Shown: positions 1 to 6,378, counted from the stretch's first letter. The stretch: 7,514 bases of DNA from CAYRNC01 sp964425645 (GCA_964425645.1 CAYRNC010000085.1:1-7514), one strand, 5' to 3'. Notes: generated from the letters alone by a model not told the origin. Made by a program: numbers and translations.

Positions 1-99
1 GTAAGTATTTCTGTCCCATGATTATAGCATAGGGTTTTTAGATTGCATAGCATTATTTGTATGAAATAAACACTATTTGGTTGTGTGTGCATTGAATTG
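1..99. other. AT-rich non-coding leader, nothing further recognised
   Basis: This stretch has no credible coding frame with a ribosome binding site. It is AT-rich and contains short repeated words (for example GCATAG twice, near 27 and 45), but I see no RNA gene, no repeat array and no terminator. The preceding gene must end to the left of the window. The two-gene operon that follows therefore has no closely coupled upstream partner within at least 208 bases. Confidence 0.6.
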
Positions 100-128
100 T
101 TGGAAATGGGTCAAATACTGCTTATAAT
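100..128 (+). promoter_or_regulatory. Sigma-A/70-type promoter P1 of the Zorya-like operon
   Basis: A -35 box TTGGAA (100-105) is followed by a 17-base spacer and a perfect -10 box TATAAT (123-128). Transcription would start near 135, giving a 5' untranslated leader of about 74 bases before the ATG at 209. Box quality and spacing are seen directly; activity is inferred. Confidence 0.65.
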
Positions 129-150
129 TGTATTCTATTTTTTAATTTCA

Positions 151-159
151 TGCTATAAT
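151..159 (+). promoter_or_regulatory. Extended -10 promoter P2 of the Zorya-like operon
   Basis: TGC followed by TATAAT (-10 at 154-159) is a perfect extended -10 element. No good -35 lies at the proper distance: TTGTAT at 128-133 would need a 20-base spacer. Extended -10 promoters can work without a strong -35. Transcription would start near 166, about 43 bases before the ATG and directly at the palindrome cluster. Confidence 0.45.
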
Positions 160-167
160 AACCCCTA

Positions 168-191
168 GTGACGGTGCTGTCACAGGCTGTG
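168..191 (+). promoter_or_regulatory. Overlapping palindromes, possible operator or leader hairpin
   Basis: GTGAC (168-172) and GTCAC (179-183) form a perfect 5-base dyad around a 6-base centre. CTGTCACAG (177-185) and CACAGGCTGTG (181-191) are further perfect dyads overlapping it. GCTGT occurs twice (176-180 and 186-190), 10 bases or one helical turn apart. The cluster lies just after the predicted P2 start and just before the ribosome binding site at 195-200. A repressor could block P2 here, or the RNA could fold near the binding site. I do not recognise it as the site of a known regulator. Confidence 0.35.
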
Positions 192-208
192 TTTAGGAGG
201 GTTGGCGG

Positions 209-2557
209 ATGAATCTTAGTCTTTATTCTATCTTTGTGGTTCTTGGCCCTGTTGTGTATGTACCTGCCTTTATTCCTTTGTTTGTCGGTATCATAATGTG
301 GGTCGTTTCTTATGTTAAATATGATAAAGGGGTATTGGAGCAGGCTTGGCTCTATTTTGAATCTTTGGCAAAGGCAGGTGATGGGATAGAGGGTTGCAGC
401 AGGGAAAATATTTTGCTTCTTGATGAAGCTGCAAAGACTGGTGCGGACCATCTGTGTGAGGCCTGGGAAAGGATGAAACGTCAGCTTGATTGGGGCTTCG
501 AGGGTGACTTTATTCCTGACGGCAGATTCTTTTATGATTATGATGCGCTTGTAGGTGCGGATGGACACAGGGAAAATATCAATACGATGTGGAAGGTTTT
601 TTTGATTCTAGGCTTTTTCTCTGTGCTTTTGCCTTTTGGTATCGCTTTTATCGCTGTGCCTATGGCTATCATATTTGCCTTGTATTTGGGATTCGGGCTT
701 TTTCTTTTGCTCGGTTTTGCTTTTCTTCTCTTTACTCTGCTGGATAAAAGGGCGTGTGCAAAAGCTTTTAACGCATTTTCACATTTTATCTCTATGTTTG
801 ATCGCATTTTGCCTGTGGCAAGGGGCGATGTGGCTCTGTTTTCCGATTCTGCGGCAAAAAACATGAAGGCTCAGGAGGCGTTGGCCTTAAGTGTCACGAA
901 TCAGCTCGATCGTATAGTCGATGGTGCTATGCTTCCTATGCTCAGTGATTTTGTTGAGACCGTGTTAAGGGATAACCTCACTCCTGCTGTTTTGGGAATA
1001 GGTGAGGCTTTGGATGCAGGGCTTACGAAGACGCTGGAGGTACAGGAAGAGGGAATGGAGAGGATGACGTCCGACTTTTCCAGGCTGCTTGGACAGGCTG
1101 TTAAGGTGAGGATAGATGAGCTTGCCGCTTCTGTGAATGAGGTAAAGGAAAGCGTGGAGGGGTTAAACGACAATCTTAGGGATCACGTGAAACTCTTGTC
1201 TGAAACGGCGCTGCAGAGTCTGAAAACTCAGGAAGAGGAGATGGAGAGGATTGGGGGTTCTTTCACAAACACCCTTACAAATACGCTGGAGGCCAGGATG
1301 ACGGATATGTCCATGACTATAGGTGATCTTGGGGGACAGCTTGAGAATCTCGGTCATGGTTTGAGAAACAGCACGAATAATTTAATGGATGCCGTTAGGA
1401 CTTCTTTGAGCCTGCAAAGTGAGCAGGCTGAAAAATCCATAATCCTTCAGGATGAAAGAAACAGTCTTTTGGTTAAACAGCAGTCTGAACAGATGGCGGC
1501 TGTAGCTGTATCTTTTACCGATTCTTTGTCTTTTGCGCTTAATGAAGGTGTGAAAGGACTAAATGATGAGCTTGCAAATGTGCAGAATTTAATGGGCGAA
1601 ATGAGTGGCAGGTTGTCCGATAACCTATCAAGACTTTCTGATATGCTCGATGAGCAGCATAGGGTGCTCAATCAGTCTTCGGAAATGCTAAACGATTCCA
1701 AAGACTATCAAATGACTGCGATCGAGGAAACTCGATATATACAAGAAAAGTATCTTGANNNNNNNNNNGCTTTGGTTTTGCACATGCAGTCAATGGCAAG
1801 TGTAGTCGATGATTTTACTAGGCAGACCGATGTATTTACTAAGGATGCTTTTCAATTTATAAAGGAAACGAACGAAACTCAGGAGAGGCTGTCCTTGGGT
1901 GTTCAGCTTTCCCAAAGCAAATTAGAAGCTGCCGTAAATGAGACCATAAGTCAATACTCTAAAATGAACGATATGCTTTCGGGTATGATGGATCAGATTA
2001 CGGGCAGGATGAACGAGGCCATGATAAATGCGGGAAAGGAAATCGCCTATGGTATAAAAGAGGTTACCGCAGATAATGCGGAGGCTATAGGCAATCTTGC
2101 AGATGAGGCGGAGAAACTGAGATCCGATTACTCGACCCTTTTCTCCGGCATAGAAGGTTTTGCCGAGAAGGCGATCGATGATATGGATTATGAGATTAAA
2201 ACCATTATTCAAAGGATGTCTGAGGATATCGGTTCAATGCTTAAGGAAAATACGATGGCTAATGCCGAGATACTTGAAGGCTATAAGGATAATACCGTGG
2301 ATCTTCTTCAATCGTTCGATGAACAGGCAAGGAGTATAGGGCTGTATGCGAAAGAGATAAACCTGGATATAACTGACCTTACGGAAAGCCTTAAGGAATC
2401 GGTTGGCGAGTTTACCGACCGAATCCAGGAAGGCGTTAAATTCACTTTAGGCGAGTTTGACAGCGGACTTGCCGAACTCACATACAGAATTGCCAATACG
2501 GTGGAAAGCATAAGCGATGCTGTAGAGGCACTGCCGGAGGTATTGGATCAAAGATGA
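209..2557 (+). CDS. ZorA-like (MotA/TolQ/ExbB-related) membrane protein with long coiled-coil tail
   Basis: The ATG at 209 follows a perfect AGGAGG (195-200) at 8 bases. The product is 782 residues, four of them undetermined. Seen: a hydrophobic segment at about 5-36; a mostly polar stretch at 38-126 containing AWERMKRQL (85-93) and RFFYDYDALV (106-115); a hydrophobic block at 127-178 long enough for two membrane passes; a basic stop at 179-181; then about 580 residues of helical, Asn/Gln/Ser/Glu-rich tail with irregular heptads and an internal repeat (279 and 341). No enzyme motif is visible. The topology and these two motif positions resemble ZorA of Zorya phage defence, where a ZorA pentamer with two ZorB forms a proton-driven motor with a long cytoplasmic tail. 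The GTFxGL-type motif that ZorA usually has at the second membrane segment is absent (here LGFFSVLLPFG, 134-144), so proton coupling is doubtful. Alternatives are an uncharacterised membrane-anchored coiled-coil protein. It is not a chemoreceptor: no HAMP or signalling hairpin is seen. The gene is cotranscribed with the next one through an ATGA overlap. The coding frame is certain; the family assignment is moderate. Confidence 0.5.
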   Translation: MNLSLYSIFVVLGPVVYVPAFIPLFVGIIMWVVSYVKYDKGVLEQAWLYFESLAKAGDGIEGCSRENILLLDEAAKTGADHLCEAWERMKRQLDWGFEGDFIPDGRFFYDYDALVGADGHRENINTMWKVFLILGFFSVLLPFGIAFIAVPMAIIFALYLGFGLFLLLGFAFLLFTLLDKRACAKAFNAFSHFISMFDRILPVARGDVALFSDSAAKNMKAQEALALSVTNQLDRIVDGAMLPMLSDFVETVLRDNLTPAVLGIGEALDAGLTKTLEVQEEGMERMTSDFSRLLGQAVKVRIDELAASVNEVKESVEGLNDNLRDHVKLLSETALQSLKTQEEEMERIGGSFTNTLTNTLEARMTDMSMTIGDLGGQLENLGHGLRNSTNNLMDAVRTSLSLQSEQAEKSIILQDERNSLLVKQQSEQMAAVAVSFTDSLSFALNEGVKGLNDELANVQNLMGEMSGRLSDNLSRLSDMLDEQHRVLNQSSEMLNDSKDYQMTAIEETRYIQEKYLXXXXALVLHMQSMASVVDDFTRQTDVFTKDAFQFIKETNETQERLSLGVQLSQSKLEAAVNETISQYSKMNDMLSGMMDQITGRMNEAMINAGKEIAYGIKEVTADNAEAIGNLADEAEKLRSDYSTLFSGIEGFAEKAIDDMDYEIKTIIQRMSEDIGSMLKENTMANAEILEGYKDNTVDLLQSFDEQARSIGLYAKEINLDITDLTESLKESVGEFTDRIQEGVKFTLGEFDSGLAELTYRIANTVESISDAVEALPEVLDQR
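1043..1251 (+). repeat. In-frame internal repeat in the ZorA-like tail, 62-residue period
   Basis: The 23-base stretches at 1043-1065 and 1229-1251 match at 21 of 23 positions. They lie 186 bases (62 codons) apart in the same frame and encode QEEGMERM (from residue 279) and QEEEMERI (from residue 341). The pattern continues with an aromatic Phe a few residues later (DF and SF), and a weaker third copy QSEQM with SF starts at residue 425. This looks like duplication of a helical tail module. Confidence 0.6.
1759..1768. other. Assembly gap of 10 N inside the ZorA-like gene
   Basis: Ten undetermined bases fall in codons 517-520. Ten N is a common placeholder length, so the true gap may be longer, shorter or negative. 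The reading frame is open on both sides in the same register, and the coiled-coil character continues across it, so the gene is probably intact. The protein length of 782 should still be treated as provisional. Confidence 0.95.
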
Positions 2558-2627
2558 CCAATGAGAATGCGGTGAACATATTTTCTAAGGACGTCGGAGG
2601 TTTTAAAAAGGAGCTTTTAAACCTCCG
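2535..2627 (+). promoter_or_regulatory. Candidate RNA switch at the start of the second operon gene
   Basis: CGGAGGT occurs at 2535-2541, where it includes the GGAGG ribosome binding site of the next gene, and again at 2595-2601. A single ACCTCCG (2621-2627) can pair with either copy. The downstream pairing is stronger: CGGAGGTTT (2595-2603) with AAACCTCCG (2619-2627), 9 base pairs, extended past a 2-base bulge by AAAAG (2606-2610) with CTTTT (2614-2618) around a GAG loop. Pairing with the upstream copy would hide the ribosome binding site. No T-run follows, so it is not a terminator. The complementarity is seen; a regulatory role is inferred. Confidence 0.4.
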
Positions 2628-3807
2628 AAACAGATTTTACACCAAAGAGGAATTCCCCTCTTTATCATCGGATTCATTTTCCTTAGGCGTGCTCAGGGAA
2701 GCCGTGAGAATTCCAAGAGACAGACTTTCGGCCTACAGCTGCCGGCTGAGGGGAAAGGATCTTGATGCGCTCATGCTTGAGCTTAAAGATGCGTCAGATG
2801 AGAGGGAAGTCAAATGGGTGGCGTCTATTCTTTTGAACAGATGGTCAAAGAGACTTGCCAAGCTTATGACCGTACTTTACCAGCACAATTACGACTCCTT
2901 CGGGTTAAACAGGGCCTTGCACGAATTATCTTTATCGATGGCCCAAGGGATGGAAAAAGGAGACAGGGCCGAAAACGCATTTATAAGGGGGTTTGGGAAT
3001 AAGGAGGATAAGATCAACGCTGCTTGTTTGGCCATATATGACTACGATATGTATGTAGACCGATGCTTTGCTGATCTTAAAATAACGGCGGGGACCCCCT
3101 TTGCAAAACAGGTCGTTTACATGTTTTTAGGCGATGCGCCGAAGGAAGGCATAGAAAAAAATCGGCTCCACATAGTGAAAGCGATAGAAAGCCTCAGCGC
3201 AAAAGATATGCGGAAGATAGTAAACAACTATTTGTTACGCTTTAATGTGGATGATTTTGACGACGGCATCAATCTGACCATACTGCATAAGTTTGGACGG
3301 GATTTTGAATCGGCTGAATGGCAGCAGTATGATGCCGAACCTAAAAAAAGATTCGCCCGTTGGGTGTATCTTCATGAGCTTAAGATCCATTCCTTGCCTT
3401 TTCCTAAAAAATATGAGATTTTGTCGAAGTATCGGCACAGGCTGCTTGACAGCCGTAAAATAGCTTTAGAGGATCTGATGATAATGGATTTCGGCGATTT
3501 GGTTATAGCAGACGTATCCACGGATCCCTTCTCCCATTTCTGTGAAAAAAGAATCTTTGAGGAGGAGATGGAGGCGTGGAAAAAGGAATCGGAAGAGGAG
3601 GAATACAGGCCGATATTTCTGACACACGACAGGAAATCGCTGTCTGCAAGGGATTTCATCATTGAAGAAAAAGAAGATGTTTGCATAATGCTGAGCTATG
3701 AGGGTATTGACGCCTTATACATTAGGGAGATGCTGGATATTAAGATGGGTTTGGAGCCGGATATGAGAAGAAGGCAGCTCGCAAAACTCCTGGGCAGAAA
3801 GGTATGA
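2554..3807 (+). CDS. ZorC-like / EH_Signature-like soluble protein
   Basis: 417 residues. The ATG at 2554 overlaps the stop of the upstream gene (ATGA). GGAGG (2536-2540) lies 13 bases upstream, which is rather far, so translation probably depends on coupling. No signal peptide or membrane segment is seen; the protein looks mostly helical and is charged. Notable patches are NRWSKRLAKLMTVLYQHNYD (95-114), EWQQYDAEPKKRFARW (255-270), DFGDLVIADVS (312-322), an acidic stretch at 335-350 and LTHDR (356-360). The order Trp-x14-Trp, then a hydrophobic strand with an acidic residue, then a late His, recalls the EH_Signature family that includes ZorC, the DNA-binding partner in type I Zorya. The expected Glu would be Asp320 here. 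ZorC is longer, about 560 residues as I remember it, so this is a short or divergent member. Position directly behind a ZorA-like gene supports the call. Without that context I would call it hypothetical. The family match is from memory, not a search. Confidence 0.42.
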   Translation: MTNENAVNIFSKDVGGFKKELLNLRNRFYTKEEFPSLSSDSFSLGVLREAVRIPRDRLSAYSCRLRGKDLDALMLELKDASDEREVKWVASILLNRWSKRLAKLMTVLYQHNYDSFGLNRALHELSLSMAQGMEKGDRAENAFIRGFGNKEDKINAACLAIYDYDMYVDRCFADLKITAGTPFAKQVVYMFLGDAPKEGIEKNRLHIVKAIESLSAKDMRKIVNNYLLRFNVDDFDDGINLTILHKFGRDFESAEWQQYDAEPKKRFARWVYLHELKIHSLPFPKKYEILSKYRHRLLDSRKIALEDLMIMDFGDLVIADVSTDPFSHFCEKRIFEEEMEAWKKESEEEEYRPIFLTHDRKSLSARDFIIEEKEDVCIMLSYEGIDALYIREMLDIKMGLEPDMRRRQLAKLLGRKV

Positions 3808-3809
3808 CG

Positions 3810-4586
3810 CTAAAAGAAAAGAGTAAAATACCAAAGAAGAATTCTTTCTCCTGCAAGGGCGGACGTAAGTATGCCTAAGGATAAAAAAGGCCCGAAAGGC
3901 AAAGCGGATTTCATCGTGGCCTTCCCTGAAACCATAAGCGGAACTGATATCGCCCCTCCGTAAAGAGAGGCTATGAAGAGGGATAGAAGTATCAGCTTCC
4001 AGCCTAAGAAAAGGCCTGCCGCTGCCATCAGCTTTATATCTCCGCCGCCTATTCCGTTTTTGAATATGAGCCCCAATATCAGAAGCGGGACTGATGCGGC
4101 AAAGAAGCCGATTATCCATGTATGCCATGGGGCATCAAGGATCAGGCTTTCATAAAGGCCCTTTATGACAGCTATGATCAGGATGGCGACAACGAGTCCG
4201 TTCGGAATAATCCGGTGGCGAACATCTATAAACGATATGATCAAAAGGGTGGAAAAGAGGGCGGCTGTCAAAAGGGAATGTATCGAAAGATTAAAAGTAA
4301 AAAAGACCAGAACGAACAGCAGCCCGTTTAAAAGCTCTACTATGGGGTAGATCGGGGAGATTTTAGCCTTGCAATCCTTGCAGCGGCCCTTCAAAAACAT
4401 AAAGCTTAAAAGAGGAATGTTGCAGTACCAGGGAATGAGGGAGTTACATGAAGGGCAGCGGGAGCGGCCCGTCACGAAGGATATGTTCTTGGGTATCCTG
4501 TAGATGCATACGTTAAGGAAACTGCCTGTAAGCAGACCGAACAGGAATACTATGGCGGGGATAAAGAAAGGAAGTTCCTTTGGCAC
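3810..4586 (-). CDS. pilD: Type IV prepilin peptidase (PilD/GspO/ComC family)
   Basis: This is a 258-residue polytopic membrane aspartyl protease of usual family length. It cleaves the leader of type IV prepilins at the cytoplasmic face of the membrane and, in this family, usually methylates the new N-terminus. Seen: a first membrane segment at about 6-27, the zinc-binding cytoplasmic loop with CPSC (44-47) and CKDC (69-72), and the two catalytic aspartates, Asp121 in FIDVRHRIIPN and Asp183 in GIGGGDIKLM. Further hydrophobic helices follow to the C-terminus. I start it at the GTG at 4586, which has AAAGGAG 9 bases upstream. An in-frame GTG at 4631 would add 15 residues, but it has no ribosome binding site and lies upstream of the predicted transcription start. 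The gene is divergent from pilB and ends 2 bases from the stop of the ZorC-like gene. Processing of pilins encoded outside the window is its likely job. Confidence 0.95.
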   Translation of the reverse strand: MPKELPFFIPAIVFLFGLLTGSFLNVCIYRIPKNISFVTGRSRCPSCNSLIPWYCNIPLLSFMFLKGRCKDCKAKISPIYPIVELLNGLLFVLVFFTFNLSIHSLLTAALFSTLLIISFIDVRHRIIPNGLVVAILIIAVIKGLYESLILDAPWHTWIIGFFAASVPLLILGLIFKNGIGGGDIKLMAAAGLFLGWKLILLSLFIASLYGGAISVPLMVSGKATMKSALPFGPFLSLGILTSALAGERILLWYFTLFF

Positions 4587-4595
4587 TGTGCCTTT

Positions 4596-4602
4596 CTCCT
4601 TT
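4596..4602 (-). promoter_or_regulatory. Ribosome binding site that sets the pilD start
   Basis: Read on the minus strand this is AAAGGAG, with 9 bases to the GTG at 4586-4584. It supports the shorter 258-residue protein over the 273-residue reading that begins at 4631. Confidence 0.75.
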
Positions 4603-4621
4603 CGCTTTATTAATACACTAT

Positions 4622-4650
4622 ATATTATCACATAGAATTTAATAGTTCAA
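4622..4650 (-). promoter_or_regulatory. Sigma-A/70-type promoter of pilD
   Basis: On the minus strand TTGAAC (4650-4645) is followed by 17 bases and TAATAT (4627-4622). Transcription would start near 4615, about 29 bases before the GTG at 4586. The element lies inside the 80-base spacer shared with pilB, so anything bound here could affect both directions. No equally good plus-strand promoter for pilB is visible; TTAATA (4610-4615), 17 bases, TAGAAT (4633-4638) is the best weak candidate. Confidence 0.55.
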
Positions 4651-4666
4651 AGACGGAGACGGAAAT

Positions 4667-6346
4667 ATGGAAAGGAAACAAAAAAGGCTCGGGGAAATAT
4701 TGGTGGAATCCGGATTTATAACTCAGGCCCAGTGCGATGAGGCACTAATAGTATCGGGAGAAAGCGGCAATGTTCTTGGGGAGACGCTGCTTGAAATGGG
4801 ATATATCGATGAAAAGACCCTATACAAGGGACTTGAATATCTATTTCGCGTCCCCTACGTGGAGCTGTCCTCTACTGTGATCGATAAAGAGGCGGTAGGC
4901 ACTATAACCGAGGCTCTGGCAAAGAAATACAACATGATACCCATAAAAAAGGAAGGCAATACCCTTACTGTGGTGATGCCGGACCCCTTGAATTTTTACG
5001 CCATCGACGATGTAAAGAACGTCACCGGCATGGATGTTGAGGTATCGATATCGCCTAGAAAGGATATATCGGGAGCTATCGATCGCTACTACGGAAGTGA
5101 GATTGCCGAGAAAGCTTTTGAGGATCTTAAAAAAGAATACAGCAAGCTTTCCATGTCCGGCCTAAGCGAGATTTCAGAAAGCGAAGTGGCAAATGCCCCG
5201 GTGGTACGTTTAATAAACTCCTTGCTTCAGCATGCGATAAAATCGAATGCCAGCGATATACATATTGAACCTACCGAAACAGATCTAAAGGTGAGATTCC
5301 GCATAGACGGACAGCTGCAGGAGGTCATGACATCCTCCATGTCCGCCCATCCTGCAATTACAACCCGCATAAAGATAATGAGCGGAATGGATATAGCGGA
5401 AAAGAGGGTACCCCAGGACGGACGGGTAGAGACAAAGGTGGACGGTAAATCGGTGGATCTTCGGGTTTCATTGCTTCCCACCGTATACGGTGAAAAAACA
5501 GTTATACGTATTCTCGGCGGGCAGACTGTTGTGCTTGAAAGAAAACAGCTTGGGATATCGGATGCTAATATGCTGCTTTTTGATAAGATAACTAAAAGCC
5601 CCAACGGCATCGTCCTCGTGTCCGGACCTACCGGTTCAGGAAAAACAACGACGCTTTATACGCTGTTGAAAGAGCTGAATAAACCCGAGGTTAACATTAT
5701 TACCGTTGAGGATCCTGTGGAATATCGTCTGGCGGGGATAAATCAGGTTCAGGTAAATACGAAGGCAGGTTTGACCTTTGCAAACGGCCTGAGATCGATA
5801 CTGAGACAGGATCCCGATATAATAATGGTGGGAGAAATCAGAGATTCTGAAACTGCGGAGATTGCGATAAGGGCGTCCATAACGGGCCATTTGGTGCTTA
5901 GCACAATACATACAAACGACGCCGTCTCCTCCGTCATCCGCCTTGTGGATATGGGAATAGAACCTTATTTGGTTTCCTCTTCGGTCGTGGGAGTCATCGC
6001 CCAGCGCCTTGTAAGAAATATATGTCCCAGGTGTCGGGCATCTTACAGGCCGAGCCACGATGAGATGCTGATGCTTAAGATGAAAGACCCTACTCCCCTT
6101 TATAAAGGGACAGGCTGTCCCGCATGCAATTTCACCGGATATAAAGGAAGGACCGGCATACATGAGGTTTTGGTCATTACCCGGGAAATAAGGGAGCTTG
6201 TCAACAGAAGGTCCTCCTTGGATCAGGTTTCACAGATGGCGGCGAGGCAGGGTACCACAAGCCTGCAGGAAAGCTGTACGGATCTCGTCTTAAGCGGAGT
6301 GACGACAGTGGATGAGATGATAAAAGTAACCTATAGCGTGGACTGA
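4667..6346 (+). CDS. pilB: Type IV pilus assembly (extension) ATPase PilB, GspE family
   Basis: 559 residues, normal length. This cytoplasmic hexameric ATPase powers pilus polymerisation at the inner-membrane platform protein PilC. The ATG at 4667 follows GGAG (4655-4658) at 8 bases. Domains: an N-terminal MshEN/T2SSE_N region (about 5-145) beginning KRLGEILVESGF; a linker; an N2 domain with SDIHIEP (196-202) and RVPQDGR (247-253); then the motor with Walker A GPTGSGKT (320-327), Asp box ITVEDPVEY (345-353), Walker B DPDIIMVGEIRD (382-393, Glu390) and His box TGHLVLSTIHTNDA (407-420). The zinc-binding tetracysteine CPRC (453-456) and CPAC (484-487) separates assembly ATPases such as PilB/GspE from PilT. 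All catalytic elements are intact. The MshEN repeats lack the closing Gln expected of c-di-GMP-binding versions. GspE of a type II secretion system is the alternative, but the adjacent pilT and pilD favour a pilus. PilT follows after 32 bases, with no terminator between. Confidence 0.95.
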   Translation: MERKQKRLGEILVESGFITQAQCDEALIVSGESGNVLGETLLEMGYIDEKTLYKGLEYLFRVPYVELSSTVIDKEAVGTITEALAKKYNMIPIKKEGNTLTVVMPDPLNFYAIDDVKNVTGMDVEVSISPRKDISGAIDRYYGSEIAEKAFEDLKKEYSKLSMSGLSEISESEVANAPVVRLINSLLQHAIKSNASDIHIEPTETDLKVRFRIDGQLQEVMTSSMSAHPAITTRIKIMSGMDIAEKRVPQDGRVETKVDGKSVDLRVSLLPTVYGEKTVIRILGGQTVVLERKQLGISDANMLLFDKITKSPNGIVLVSGPTGSGKTTTLYTLLKELNKPEVNIITVEDPVEYRLAGINQVQVNTKAGLTFANGLRSILRQDPDIIMVGEIRDSETAEIAIRASITGHLVLSTIHTNDAVSSVIRLVDMGIEPYLVSSSVVGVIAQRLVRNICPRCRASYRPSHDEMLMLKMKDPTPLYKGTGCPACNFTGYKGRTGIHEVLVITREIRELVNRRSSLDQVSQMAARQGTTSLQESCTDLVLSGVTTVDEMIKVTYSVD

Positions 6347-6378
6347 TTTTAATATGAACGGATTTTGAAAGGATAGTG

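Noticed and set aside
167..184. CRP/FNR-like site around AGTGA and TCACA
   Set aside because: The half-sites are 8 bases apart rather than the 6 needed for a CRP-type site, so the resemblance is incidental to the GTGAC/GTCAC dyad.
209..2557. First gene as a chemoreceptor (methyl-accepting protein)
   Set aside because: It has a long coiled coil and membrane segments, but no HAMP domain, no conserved signalling hairpin and no periplasmic sensor domain; the topology fits MotA/ExbB/ZorA better.
2595..2627. Strong hairpin as a transcription terminator or attenuator after the first gene
   Set aside because: No T-run follows it and it lies inside an open coding frame. A translational role is more plausible.
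3833..3847. AAAGAA/TTCTTT inverted repeat as a terminator between the convergent genes
   Set aside because: Only 6 mostly A-T pairs with a 3-base loop, inside the pilD coding region and without a T-run.
4587..4631. Extension of the prepilin peptidase to a GTG at 4631 (273 residues)
   Set aside because: It has no ribosome binding site, adds an atypical basic N-terminus and lies upstream of the predicted transcription start. The GTG at 4586 has a good AAAGGAG.
5636..6163. 175-residue open frame on the minus strand within pilB
   Set aside because: It lies entirely opposite the conserved motor domain of pilB, has no ribosome binding site logic and no recognisable composition; a shadow frame.
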